A stretch of DNA of 64,000 nucleotides from Chenopodium formosanum (lineage: Eukaryota > Streptophyta > Magnoliopsida > Caryophyllales > Amaranthaceae): assembly GCA_024500155.1 (NCBI GenBank), contig CM044858.1, positions 26,678,786 to 26,742,785 of the forward strand, in the 5' to 3' direction. Position numbers and translations under genes: made by a program. Position 1 is the stretch's first letter, and every line of letters begins with the position of its first letter. The notes beneath the pieces are model-generated. The model ran no database searches, was not told the DNA's origin, and saw nothing but the letters and a program-made list of their open reading frames with translations. Below are positions 43,201 to 53,106 of this stretch, one piece after another.

Positions 43201-43765
43201 TATTTTTCTCAAGCTTCAACCATATCGGCAGCGCTCGTTGGCTAAAAGACCCTTTGAAAAATTAGCCGCTCGGTTCTATGGACCATTCGAAGTGATTCAA
43301 CGAATTGGCAAGGTGGCGTACAAGTTACTTTTACCGGCTGACTGTAAAATACACCCGGTGTTTCACGTGTCTCAGCTGAAACTTGCATTAGGGGCTGTTC
43401 CGAGCTCCCCAAGCATCCCAACCCAACTCACACCCGAGTTGGAACTCGTGGTGGAACCGGAGCATGTGCTAAGCGTTAGACCAAAGCTTGGGAAGGCAGA
43501 TGGGATTGAGGTGCTGATACAATGGCAAGGGCTGCCTCTTTTCGAGGCTACATGGGAGGATGCGAAGTCCATCAAGGCACAATTTCCTACATTCCACCTT
43601 GAGGACAAGGTGGCTGTTTTGGGGGGGAGTATTGCAACACACCCACTCCCACCTCCTGTGACTATCACCTACAGCAGACGCCAGAACAGGACAGCAGCAG
43701 CAGGAGTAGAGCACCACCAACAACAACAAACCTTGGCAGCAACAAGAGGAGCAGGGGACCGTTGA
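40235..43765 (+). CDS. pol: pol polyprotein (PR-RT-RH-INT-chromodomain), RT active site mutated
   Basis: Open for 1176 codons; the first ATG is at 40256. Protease near residue 35 (MIDPGGTHNF; DPG where many aspartic proteases have DSG/DTG). RT about 228-400: KKDGSWRFCVDYRALNKE, FTKLDLKAGYHQ, MPFGLTNAPATFQSLM; the catalytic box is FFYDILVYS, so the first Asp of the DD pair is Tyr (codon TAT, 41360-41362, residue 376). RNase H from about 518 (VVESDASGFG). Integrase zinc finger about 708-755 and DDE core about 780-875 (MDFVEGLPKS, VSDRDRVF, GQSEVVNK). Chromodomain about 1075-1135 (VLIQWQGLPLFEATWED). The frame runs through the polypurine tract and ends 133 bases inside the 3' LTR. Nearly open, but not expected to reverse-transcribe. 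Confidence 0.95.
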   Translation: MTTTVVSMNSIMGLTNPKTMRLKREIKGESVIVMIDPGGTHNFISLQAVRRLGLEVTGSASFGVSLGNGENIKAKGQCLGVRLKLSDEVEIEEEFLPLQLGNSDVILGIQWLEKLGSVLTNWKIQEMSFSMGGKMVTVKEDPSFAKTGITLKAMFKTIKKEKGGMLVELNRVEGEQPIKAGSVPEFLRGVISEFEGVFSEPRGFPSSWGHEHAIILKEGSNPVSVRPYRYPQFQKDEIEKLIREMLMAGIIRPSTSPFSSPVLLVKKKDGSWRFCVDYRALNKETVPNKYPIPVIDELLDELHGAHVFTKLDLKAGYHQILVKLEDTPKTAFRTHEGHYEFLVMPFGLTNAPATFQSLMNEVFRPYLRKFVLVFFYDILVYSPSVSAHVEHVKLVLEVLKAHSLFANINKCEFGKNVVAYLGHIISSEGVLVDQDKIQAMLKWPTPKSLRDLRGFLRLTGYYRKFIFHYAQIALPLTSQLKRDSFGWCDTAQQAFMKLKLAMTTAPVLVMPEFEKAFVVESDASGFGLGTVLMQEGRPVAFYSKMLGPSGRSKSIYEKELMAVCLAVQKWKHYLLGRRFIIRSDQQSLRFITQQREVGMEYQRWIRKLIGFEFEIEYKPGVANRVADALSRREDDEQEVEFGALVTVQGVDWSTLEREIADDTWIQKIRGEIEKGEGQPGFTVEGRHLLYKGRLIIPQKSAVKSELFRLYHDSPEGGHEGETKTYLRLAHEWYWVGMRREVAAWVRECVICQRNNHSQKSPAGLLQPLPIPERVWEDITMDFVEGLPKSKGVDTILVVVDCLSKYAHFLGLKHPFTAVSVADLFAREIVRLHGVPSSIVSDRDRVFVSLFWRELFRLQGTDLKRSTSYHPQTDGQSEVVNKRLETYLRCFAGEQPRSWAKWLHWAEYSYNTAIHSSTDTSPFKVLYGRDPPRLLRVGLGQTVVGTVEEHLQERDAMLDELKINLIKAQQVMKDNADKKRREVEFQIGDRIFLKLQPYRQRSLAKRPFEKLAARFYGPFEVIQRIGKVAYKLLLPADCKIHPVFHVSQLKLALGAVPSSPSIPTQLTPELELVVEPEHVLSVRPKLGKADGIEVLIQWQGLPLFEATWEDAKSIKAQFPTFHLEDKVAVLGGSIATHPLPPPVTITYSRRQNRTAAAGVEHHQQQQTLAATRGAGDR
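43617..43632 (+). other. Polypurine tract
   Basis: TTTTGGGGGGGAGTAT immediately before the 3' LTR; it lies within the pol reading frame. Confidence 0.8.
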
Positions 43766-44051
43766 GCAACAGAGCAGACCAGCTACTTTTTGGTATTTGT
43801 TTGTAATGCACTTAACTAGAAAGAGGACAAGGAGAGTATTTGTAACAATTAAGGCATTATTGCCACTTTTAGCTTATTAGTAGTAGTATAAATAGTGGCT
43901 GTCTAGGAAGAGGGAGGATATCCAGAAATTATTTGTAATAGACCCTTGGAGAGTCATGGCCTAAAGCCATGTTTATCTTTTGAAGCTTTCAAGCTAATCA
44001 AATTACAATCCGTCCTTCTAAATTATTGTTGAGTACACGCATTCCGTTGCA
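43633..44051 (+). repeat. 3' LTR
   Basis: 419 bp, 99% identical to the 5' LTR. Its first 133 bases also encode the C-terminus of pol (rich in Gln, Ala and Thr, ending TRGAGDR). Confidence 0.97.
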
Positions 44052-44056
44052 CATTC

Positions 44057-45019
44057 TATGACCACCTCAACTTTGCTTTCCACCATACTCCTGCTGTTTT
44101 TTTTTTTAGGTTCATCTGTTTGTTCTTTTACACTTTCTATATATGCCCCTTTTTAACCAACTTATGTGATTTCTCACAATGAAAGTAAGTCATATGAAAA
44201 TGCTACTTTAAGGGACATATAAACTATACACATAATCTTCTTTGACATCTTTTGTGATATATCCGTAAAGAAAAACATAATCATGTGGGATCTAGTTAGA
44301 TTCACCTCGAAATCTACTTGTCAAATATCAACTTTTTATAATTTTTACAAAAGAATAAATAAAGATATTAATAGTCAAAGTAATATGCATTGACAAGTGA
44401 AATAAGTCATAGCACTCATGGAGTCATGGTACAATAAAAAAAAAATTTTAAAAAAAAAAAAACATGAGGAAGTATATTTTTTCTTGCTTGAATTGTTGTG
44501 AGAGCAGTAGTTGAGACAAGAGAGAGAAAAAACAGGGAGGTAGGGCTAGATGGAGACACCAACACCAGCTCAACTACAAAAAACATCAAAGCTGCACAAT
44601 AATAGCAGACATCCAGTTTCGGAGAAATACAAAAACACAACAGAGAGTGAATGGAATCTTGGGTTTCATTTTCCAGTTTAATCAAGATGATCATGTCTCC
44701 CATTAGTTTAAGATATAACTTCTCTAGATTAAGGGGATTACACCTAACGTAGAGCCAAAAGAATTGACTTTAACTGTCTTAACTTTTTAACTTGAATTCA
44801 ACAGATCTCATAAAGCTTGGTCAGTTGGAAATATATTCAAATCTAGCAAAACAATAAATAAAAATATTTGCGTAAAGGTAACCACCGAAAAACAGTTGGA
44901 GAATAAGGCAACAAGCAAAAAGGTCTCAAATAAAGTCCCTTTAACAAAAAAAAGTGCTGGGATAACATTTTGAAAAATGCATAAACTGATGCTTAGATAA
45001 GATGACATTGAAAACCTAC
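44057..45019. other. AT-rich DNA with a MITE remnant
   Basis: Around 44240-44400 a CCGTAAAGAAAAACATAATC-type phrase resembles the MITE fragment at 2310-2360. A 95-residue minus-strand frame (44416-44703) is not recognised and lies next to A runs; not called as a gene. Confidence 0.4.
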
Positions 45020-45097
45020 CAGCATTGATCTTAATAAAGCCCACAAATCATTGTTCTCCTGCATCAGTTCTTGAGCTTTGACCTCGTAAGCATCAAT
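45020..45097 (-). CDS. Single exon of an afadin/alpha-actinin-binding-like coiled-coil protein
   Basis: Exactly 26 codons on the minus strand between an acceptor (TTTGCAG, exon start 45097) and a donor (GTAGGT after 45020): IDAYEVKAQELMQENNDLWA then LLRSML. Plant homologues of the afadin- and alpha-actinin-binding protein carry a closely similar DAYE-K-QEL-ENxDLRALLRSMQ stretch. Here DLR is DLW and the final Q is L, suggesting relaxed constraint. No neighbouring exons were identified, so this is probably an isolated fragment; a gene with distant exons is not excluded. Confidence 0.5.
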
Positions 45098-46900
45098 CTG
45101 CAAACAAAAATAATTTGAGTTAAACTAAGCCTTTTTGTTTCCCAAAGTTGGCCTTGTGAGCTAATAAATTCTGACTGATTAGCACAATTTTCATAACTTG
45201 TACAGAAGGATTGGCACAAATTAAATAATTTTCAAATGTTGGATTAGATTTAATTGATCAAACTATAGTAAATGATCACTTCAAAGCCTCAATATTTCAA
45301 CAACAATCAAAATTCATAGTATATCAAACAATATCCTAATTCAACGTCAAAATTCCAAAATTTCATCTAAAACTAGATGAGAAAAAATACATCAAATGAA
45401 AGCTCCAACCAAAATTAATACCTTCACTTTTGAAAACCACCAAAAATTTTGAAACGTAATAATCCAAATTCAATGCACAATGTCAGACATGTGGCTTAAA
45501 ACCAAATCAAATTCAACAATTCGACACACCCTGGCCATACACAATTGTGTTCCCTCAACATACAAGTAATTAAATTAGAATCTATATATAAATTCCACAA
45601 TTTCGTGATTTAGATGGAAAAGACAAAAAACAGATGCGGGAGTAAAAAAAAGAGTAATTATGATTTACAGTCTTCTATAGCTGTAGAAAATATGGAAAAG
45701 GAATAATACTACTATTATTCCACTCAAAAGTCAAAACACACACAATTTCATCAAACAATAACAAAATTAAGGGTTAAATATAAAAACGAAATAAAAGAAT
45801 GAAAATCATAATGTTGGTTGGATCATTGTCATCAGGGCAAGGAATTGCCCCATTTCAACCTTTCAAGTTCCATATTCCAGAGGACTGCACCATCTACACT
45901 TTAAATTGCATGAAGGCAATAAATTAATATAAACTTGGATTAAAATTATCATGCTTTAAACCAGTTTACATGACAGACCCAAGTAAACGTTAATGAATGG
46001 CTATAAATTTGTCATTTGCAAAAATACCAAATTGTTTGAGGCAGTCAAGAAAGAAACCAATCGAAATGACAGACAAAAGGGAGAAACTTTGATGTTTTTA
46101 AAGCCAAAATCATTAAGTTAGAGAATCAAGAGCACAATGGACAGAAGCAACTCGTTTGTTATCCCACAAGCTTTCCTGCTCGAGAACTCCATTTTACTTG
46201 TCAGTTTGACTACTGCTGCAGGTAATCGGACTCAGAGGCTATAGCAGACAGCAGAAGCTATATGTACAGCATTATACAATGAGGAAATGTTATGACCAAC
46301 CACTTTCAACAATGAAGATTCTGAGGGTATCTTGCCAACAAGGAATGACACTCCCACACCATCTGCCCACCAGGAAGATTTCATGCTCTAATGAAACTTG
46401 CCTTTGATGAGAATGTAACCCTATCTGGACAAAAATTAAAACAAAAAATATAATATTATCGATTGTCGTTGCTGTTTGACATCAGTAACATAATACAATC
46501 TTCCTAGCCTTTTTTAAAACCGTGGTTTACTAATAGAACATTCACTGTTACCCATCATAAAAAGTAAACATGTAAGCCATCATAAAAACAAAAAAACTAT
46601 GTTAAACCCTTTATGTTGTTCTCAATTATATCCCACTAAAGTTTGAACCTCTGCAGTTTTCCTCAAAGATTCCTCCTCAAATTTCGTAAAAGAATAGAGA
46701 ATAAAGTTCATCAATAATTTTCAGATATTAGAACTTTCATCCAACACTTATAGTAGATATAGCAACATAAAATTGAATTTATGTTTTAAATTAGGGAAAT
46801 CAACCGTGTTATTTAAGAGATTGTGAACTATACTCTCCGTATATTTTAATTTGTGATGATTTATTCTATTTGAAAAGCATAAAATGGGAAACAAAATCAG
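45098..46900. other. AT-rich DNA, nothing recognised
   Basis: Intron- or spacer-like. No exon pair with consistent phase could be named. A frame reading MDNETPPDFLQSKRI lies on the minus strand just beyond, at about 46920-46965. Confidence 0.35.
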
Positions 46901-47178
46901 AATTTACCTACTGTAGTAATCCTTTTGGACTGCAAAAAATCAGGTGGTGTCTCATTGTCCATTTCAAGGCACCTCAGAAAAGAAATTTCAATAAATAAAG
47001 CCAGATATGACCATCATAAAAAAATATCAAACCCATAAGAAAAGGGGGGAAAAAAGTGAATTCAATTAACCACTCACCCTAGCTATTTCTCATATAACCA
47101 CCTTCATTACAGGACCCTGATAGCAAAAAAAAAAAAGTCCTTAGATCATAATCATTTTTTATCTACTCATTCTTTTTA

Positions 47179-47740
47179 GGAAATTTTGTCTAAAACCACC
47201 CGCTAAAAATACTTTTTTGACTAAAACCACCCACTTAAAATTTTGTTGCCCAAGACCATCCAAATTTAATTTTTTGTTGTCAATGACCACGTGACTCAAC
47301 ATTCCGGCACTGACCATGAATTCCAGCGTGACTAGGGGCTAATTCCTATTCTCACCACTATCCTATCCTCACGCTAATTCCCCAAAACCATACCCATAAC
47401 CTTGTTATTGTAATAAAAATTAAAGAAACTATTCAACAATGGATGATAATAATTTCAGAACTCAAGGGCTAACAATGGAGCTTGAACATAATAGAGGAGA
47501 AGAGAGAACAGAGAGGAGAGAGAGAATGGGGGGAATGCAAAAATTCGAAGGAAACAAAAAGAGGGTTGAGGGGGGGTCATTAAAAGTCACGTGCAAGTCA
47601 CATGGCCAAGGTCAATACCGGAGCTGATGGCCTGGTCAATGCCGGAATTTAGAGTCAGGTGTCCATTAACAACAAAAATTCAAAATTGGGTGGTCTTGGG
47701 CAACAAATTTTTAAGTGGGTGGTTTTAGACAAATTATAGG
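47179..47740. mobile_element. MULE-D: short MULE-like element
   Basis: Left GGAAATTTTGTCTAAAACCA...CCC then CTAAAACCACCCACTTAAAA and TTGCCCAAGACCATCC; the right side is inverted (GGGTGGTCTTGGGCAACAAA, TAAGTGGGTGGTTTTAGACA). The arm design (a repeated phrase twice per arm) equals MULE-B and MULE-C. The extreme right end is degraded (ACAAATTATAGG), so no 9-bp duplication could be confirmed. The interior is non-coding. Confidence 0.6.
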
Positions 47741-47815
47741 TGAGAAGGAAAAGCTCTCTTTTAAAGCAAAAAATTGCAGAAATAATCGGAAAATTGCATG
47801 TGATCATCGGCTTAC

Positions 47816-48021
47816 CTTATGTGCAGATCTTCACCGGTCATAAAGGTCCTAAGATTCTCAATAAAACGAGTCTTGACAAGCTCAGCAAATAAAATCCATG
47901 AGCTCGAGAGGAAATCTATCTGCACCACCTATTCAACAATGATAGAACAAGCTGGATAAGATAGGTAGAGACCTGCCTCCTTTGATTGAAAATTTCTATA
48001 TCTTGGGGAGGCATAATCCTT
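47816..48021 (-). CDS. Two phase-compatible exons of an unrecognised gene
   Basis: Minus strand exon 48021-47973 (acceptor TTGACAG, donor GGCAG|GT) encodes RIMPPQDIEIFNQRRQ. Exon 47919-47816 (acceptor GGTGCAG, donor ATAAG|GTAAG) encodes IDFLSSSWILFAELVKTRFI followed by ENLRTFMTGEDLHI. The junction is phase 0 and open, but the intervening 53 bp is short for a plant intron. I do not recognise the protein; it may be a fragment. No named domain is visible. Confidence 0.35.
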
Positions 48022-48501
48022 CTGTCAAAAAGTGAAATCCTCCCTATGCTCCAAAACAACCAAAAAAAGACAATAGGCATTATAGAATACTGCTTCCAGT
48101 ATTCTTCCATAACTGCTATGGTGTCTAAAGTATGCTAGACTATGATTCATAGCAGATTTAACATGATGGACAAATCTCGATTTAATAAAAAATTTCATAT
48201 TTTCATACATTAACACAAATTCTACTTTATATGCTCACGAGTGCATTTAATATGTGCACCCAAAAGACAATAACAACCAGAATTACATAATTAAAAAAAA
48301 AATTAAAAAAGAACGTAATAATATAAAAAGAACAATAATGTTATTACTCATAAGATTATCTCTATTGGTACAACAAAATAAAATTGTTTCAAAAGTATAA
48401 TGTAACAACGCGCCAAATTAAATTACTTAAAATTGAAAGAAATAAAAAATGGAATTTTAATTTTGTTTTGTGGTTTATTAAAGAACTAGTGACGCGGAAA
48501 A
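48022..48501. other. AT-rich 3' flank of the F-box-associated gene
   Basis: No clear poly(A) signal could be singled out among many A/T runs; probable 3' UTR and spacer. Confidence 0.35.
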
Positions 48502-49727
48502 TCAGTTAATCGAAGGCACTTCAAGAAGAAAAGCATTGGCCCATGAATAAAACTTCTTGTCACACCTATTAACCACTGCTAATGTTCCAGTTTCCAAGTT
48601 CCACAAAACAATCAAACCTTGGTGGGTAACACACAGATACACCATGTTTGGATCATCAGGATGAAGGGTCAACACTCTACCATAGAGCATACACTTCTTA
48701 GCCAAGCTAGCATGCTTCAAGGAGTCTGAGAGACCAACCTGTTTCACTAGACTCCAATAACACTTCCCTTGATTGGAACTATCATCGTCTTCGATAAGCC
48801 TCCATAAGTACAATGTAGAAGTTTTATTACGCAACTGACATGCCCACAAGGAACCACGACAACACCAGAATCCATCCAAGACCTGCACAACCTCGTGGTC
48901 CTCCTCGGTCCGCTCAGTCGCCTCTACTTCTTGTACAGCAAGCAAGATACCGCTTTTAATGTAAGATTCGTGTAGGCCTCACGATAACCCGAGAATATAT
49001 TCTCCTTAGGTGGGTTTATATCAGCATCAACCTTACAAGTGAAAGGGTTATACAGGACTATACTCTGTCCAACCTGCACAACTAGCCTTCCCTTGTAAGA
49101 AATCATTCGTCGAGAGTCGTAATTTACCCCATCCCAAAACTCATTACCGCGGGAAACTTTACTGCTCGTCCACTCTCTCGTCTCTGATGAAAAGATCACA
49201 ACATCGAATTCAGGGTGACTAACGCTAGAAGATCCAAAGGCACGTAAAATTCTAAACCTGCAATGAACAAATTGGATTTGATTTATAGTTATAAAACAAG
49301 TTCATGTGCATATAGGTAGTAAATAAAGCAAAATAAAAGAAGTTAACCTGCAATTAGAATTCAAAATAAACCCTCCATCATCGTCTATACGATAGTTGGG
49401 ATCACAAACAAAACCTATGGCGGCGTGATAGCAAGGAGAAAATGAAGGAATTGGGGCAAGTGGAATAGAGGTCCATTGCTTGGTGACAGGGTTACATATA
49501 TAATATGTGACTCTATTCAGATCAGAATAATTCGAACATAAAATCAGCCCATTACTAGAACCAACAATGTAGCCCTTGTCACCTTTATCTCCTTGAAAAC
49601 AAGGGAGGTAATCCAGAGATAAACCAAAATATGCAACTGCACGAGTAATCAAAATTTGCTTCTTATAATAATCAAACACGAGTCTTTCGTTAACTTGTTC
49701 GACGTCATCAATATTTGTATCTGCCAT
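48502..49727 (-). CDS. F-box-associated (FBA) domain protein, two exons, one frameshift
   Basis: Exon 1 is 49727-49348 (ATG, MADTNIDDVEQVNERLVFDY); exon 2 is 49257-48502, joined by a clean GT-AG intron (donor 49347, acceptor 49258) in phase 2 to read NSNCRFRILRAFG. Family marks: GSSNGLILC, YYICNPVTKQWTSIPLAP, IGFVCDP, VVIFSSETREW, SYKGRLVVQ and VYLCVTHQGLIVLWNLETGT. These proteins are usually substrate adaptors of SCF ubiquitin ligases, but the N-terminal F-box is absent; the 11-residue lead-in is too short for one. A one-base loss in the AAAA run (TTTT at 48954-48957) shifts the frame after TNLTLK; the rest, GILLAVQEVEATERT to VPSIN, is intact. So either a recent pseudogene, an F-box-less allele, or an assembly error. 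Confidence 0.8.
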
Positions 49728-50520
49728 TTAATTCTACTGAATTCCCCTGCAATTAAAATAAAATTAAATTGGTAAAACTGTTGGAGAATAGATTATAATT
49801 AACGCAAAGTATTTATCTTTATTCCTTAAAAAAATAATAATAAATAAATAAATAAATAAAAAATAATAAAAAAAAAGTATTTATCTTTATTTATGGAACA
49901 AATTTGACTCAATTGTCAAATTAGACTTGATATTAACATAAATTTCCGATTATAAAGTTAAGGGCAATACAGTTCAAACCAACGTTACAATAATCAACCT
50001 TACCAAAAAAAAAATTAAAAAAAAATTGACGATTAAATAATTTATAACCCCAGATTTGTGAAATTCAACATCGACATAATATGTATTGATATTCGACAGC
50101 TAAAAAGTAAAAACGCAAACCAAAATTCAAACCAAAAAAACAATATTTCGACCATGGAAAAACCCTAAATTGACTAAACTAACGATCAATTCAAATGAAA
50201 ATCCAGGATTTTGTGAAATTACTATGTTCAAAATCGGGGTACTAAAAACGCATACTAAAATTGATCATAGAAAAACCCTAAATTGACTATAATCAATCAA
50301 ATCAACGACAAACCCTAATTGACGAACAAAATAACGATACACTATAGCATGTGAATATAATAATTGACTAAACGATAAACCTAAATTGTGAAATTGATAA
50401 TTAAAACTAACAGAAGAGAAAACAAAAACTTACTTCAGAAGCTTCTTCTTCAATAAAAGAGAGAAAAACATAAACTTTTTTGAAGAGTCAATTAACGGTG
50501 AAAGAACAAAAAGTACTCCG
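49728..50520 (-). other. 5' UTR with intron of the F-box-associated gene
   Basis: Just upstream of the ATG there is an acceptor (TTTTAATTGCAG, ending at about 49749), and at about 50434 a donor GTAAGT follows a GAAGAAGAAGCTTCTGAA leader. This indicates a roughly 690-bp intron in the 5' UTR. The intron is AT-rich without other features. Confidence 0.55.
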
Positions 50521-50528
50521 TTTTTATA
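50521..50528 (-). promoter_or_regulatory. TATA box of the F-box-associated gene
   Basis: Minus strand TATAAAAA, about 90 bases upstream of the leader's GTAAGT donor, giving a transcription start near 50490-50500. Confidence 0.5.
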
Positions 50529-50855
50529 ACAGTTGTGCGAGGGTTAACTTTTTAAGTAATTCTCTTCTTTTTTTTTAAAACCAAGTAATTCTAATTTCAA
50601 TCAAATTCTAATTCTAAGCACTCCTATATTTGGTTGAAAAAAAATAAAAATTGTCAAAAATAGGACAATTATCTTTTAAAAAAACGATTTTAGAATGCTT
50701 TCCATAAAAAATGGATGCTTTCCTATAATAATGCTCGTACTCTTAGTAATTCCATGAATACAGCTACACTTTTACATTTTCCCAATCTACAGTCCACGTC
50801 ACCATTTAGGTATAAATATATTTTTTTTATAATTCAACCCAAAACCGCCATTTGA

Positions 50856-51085
50856 GGGTCCGTTTGGCATCGTTGTGGTTTTCTGTTTTTTGGTTTTTTG
50901 TTTTTTAAAAGTATATTACATATGTTACATAATGGATCAAAAAATATTTAGACTTAATAAAATCATGATAATTTTGAAAACTGACAACAAAAAAGTGAAA
51001 ACACCTTTTTCTTGTTTCCCGTTTTTGGTTTTTAGTTTTCAGAAAAACAGGAAACTGAAAACCAAAAATGATGCCAAACAAGCCC
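50856..51085. mobile_element. Small TIR element (Harbinger/Tourist-like) upstream of the gene
   Basis: GGGTCCGTTTGGCATCGTT at the left; inverted right end GGGCTTGTTTGGCATCATTT. TGA on both sides (50853-50855, 51086-51088). The inverted repeats extend inward (GGTTTTCTGTTTTTTGG / CAGGAAACTGAAAACCAAAA). 230 bp, non-coding. The 3-bp duplication suggests PIF/Harbinger. Confidence 0.65.
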
Positions 51086-51088
51086 TGA

Positions 51089-52590
51089 GTTAGCGGTTTA
51101 CAATTTAGGGAAAACCGCCAATTCAAGTGGCGGTTTCCATTTGTATACACTCCGTAATAAAAAGGAACTGAGTAGAGTAGAATACTGATATACTATAATC
51201 TGGGATAAATTTGATGAACAATATAATGATATCGAGGTAAAATTAATTATACGTATACTCGTCCAAATCAAACAAAGAAAATCTAAATTTGGTTAGTAAA
51301 AAAGTTCAGAGTAATCTGATTTTAGAGAGAGAAGGGGATGAAGAAGAGAGAAGTTGTCAATTTGTCATATGTTTCATTAATCTGGAAAATATCACAATGA
51401 GGGATTTATATAATATAGATAATTATATATGAAGGAGAAGAAAATTGATGCAATCTCATAGTTAGACCTAAGTTACATAATTAATAAAATTAAAAATTAC
51501 GTAAACCTTTGGCCTTTGAATGTGAGGACGAAGGAGGCAATGGCGAGGAACGTAGATGCGGTGGTGGCGATGGCGGAAGATGCGGTGGTGTATGTGGCGG
51601 TTTAGTATGTGAATGGAAAATTCTATATATATCATGAAGGTTTAAGCCTTTAATTATCCATGCCCAAAAAATCCACCCAACATTAAACTGGAATTAATTT
51701 GAAGATGATATAAAATGAAGACTGAAATTTGAAGATCGAATAAGGAGTGGTTTGAGTGGGGATCCTCTTGTTTTTAACGACATAGTTAGAGAAAAATAAA
51801 GAACAAAAGTCTGTAAAAAAAGAAATTTAATTAGGTAGGAAACATCAACACCGCCATCTCATATAGCGGTTTTGTAAAAACAAAAATCAAGAAAAAAAAT
51901 TAATTTTATTAAAATGTTGATGTGGACAGTATATTGGGAATTTTTATAAAAGTGGTGGTATTTATGGAATTAGAAACTTTGCCAACATTATTAAGGGAAA
52001 GGACTCATAAAAAATAGAGGGTTAACTTTTTAAGTAATTCTAATTTTAATTTTAATTGAATTCTAAGTACTCTATTTGGACATCTTCCAAAATAAAATGT
52101 TTTTTTTTTTAAAAAAAAACAAAATAAAATGATCTTTGACCTACATATCTTCATTTATAAGACTATAATTCCATTGTCTATATCTATAATCCCTACCCTA
52201 TAAAAGCCGGGGATCACAAATAAGAAAAACTGCTGAAATGAGGGATTTCCTTATGAACAGTGCACGGTCGAATTTGCCCCTGTATTTTGTGTTGGAAAAT
52301 CCTTATCTACAGTGGCGTGACTATATTGCCCTCCAAAGTTTTTGCATGTGCCTGCCACGTGGTGGATGAGAAATTAGTTCTGACTAAATGTTTGCATGTA
52401 TCTGGCACGTGGTGGGACACTATAATCTGCTCTAGCTGAATTTAGTTGCAAGATTGTATAGGATAATTGCAAACTTTTATAAGATTTATATGAATGCATT
52501 GCTAATTTATTGTCAATTCTAATTGATCATTATTTCTGATTAGGGTTTACTCTGATTTTGTTTCTGGGGCTTCAATTTTTGTCAGTTACA
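51089..52590. other. Spacer with repeated AACCGCC phrases and a Helitron-like start
   Basis: Several copies of AAACCGCC/GGCGGTTT lie around 50840-51135 and 51860. At 52177 the sequence TCTATATCTATAATCCC followed by TATAAAAGCCGGGGATCAC resembles a Helitron 5' end, but it follows G rather than A and no matching 3' end was found. GCATGT-C-TG-CACGTGGTGG occurs twice (about 52345 and 52392). No gene recognised. Confidence 0.35.
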
Positions 52591-52599
52591 TGAACTATA

Positions 52600-53106
52600 A
52601 TGTCGAGAATATGCAGAGATTTGGGAATTTTTGTGGGTTTAATGACTATTATAGTTGGGTTGAATTTGAATTATACTTTTGCAATTGATTCAATTTATGA
52701 TGATGATGACGATGATGATGATGGGTTTGTGATTATTGGAAGTGGGGTTGAGAATTCGTATCAATTTCATGGGGATTACTCTCCTCCGACGCCGCCACCT
52801 CCGGTGCTTCCGCCGTTACCGCCTTCGGCGTCGTGTGAAGGTGATCTTAGGGGTTTTGGATCGCTTGAGAGTGTTTGTAAGCTTAATTCTAGCTTAGAAT
52901 TATCAAATGATTTGTATATAAAAGGGAGTGGTAATTTAGAGATTGATTATGGTGTGATTATTAGTTACCCTTTTGCTGGGTGTTCAATAACTGTTAATTG
53001 AAGTGGTGAATTTCAGTTGGGTAGGAATGCTACTGTAGTTGCTGGAGCTTTCTGGGTTATTGCCGAGAATGCGAGTTTTCTTGATGTTTGTGTTTTGTGG
53101 AATTGA
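52600..53106 (+). pseudogene. N-terminal fragment of a large plant glycine-rich surface protein gene
   Basis: ATG at 52600 opens a signal peptide (about residues 8-29), an Asp run, a Pro-rich SPPTPPPPVLPPLPP segment and LESVCKLNSSLELSNDLYIK, IISYPFAGCSITVN. After an in-frame TGA (52999-53001) it continues SGEFQLGRNATVVAGAFWVI, AENASF, and then breaks off into unrelated sequence with a stop at 53104. The order matches the start of the plant family of large extracellular/membrane glycine-rich proteins (the Arabidopsis At4g32920/At5g11700 type), which run over a thousand residues. The remaining exons are absent here. Function of the family is poorly known. Confidence 0.65.

Larger units (their letters stand above)
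38334..44051 (+). mobile_element. Structurally complete Ty3/gypsy chromovirus (5.7 kb)
   Basis: 419-bp LTRs (38334-38752, 43633-44051), TG...CA ends, perfect 5-bp duplication CATTC (38329-38333, 44052-44056), primer-binding site and polypurine tract. Order: gag, zinc knuckle, protease, RT, RNase H, integrase, chromodomain. The LTRs differ at only 4 of 419 sites (38471/43770, 38540/43839, 38624/43923, 38658/43957), all C/T, so insertion is recent: about 0.4 million years if 1.3e-8 changes per site per year is assumed. Small size and short LTRs fit the Reina-like group of chromoviruses (inference). Gag is broken by stops and RT lacks one catalytic Asp. Confidence 0.97.

Noticed and set aside
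43469..43729. Antisense frame over the pol end and LTR, also at 38218-38430
   Set aside because: Shadow of LTR sequence repeated in both LTRs; Cys-rich stretch comes from CAG/CAACAA repeats.
44416..44703. 95-residue minus-strand frame
   Set aside because: Ends in poly-Phe from an A run, no domain; likely chance.
50875..51150. Frames on both strands over the small TIR element
   Set aside because: They read the inverted repeats of the MITE; not genes.
52177..52260. Helitron-like 5' end
   Set aside because: Preceded by G rather than A and no hairpin plus CTRR end was found downstream; kept only as a hint in the spacer entry.
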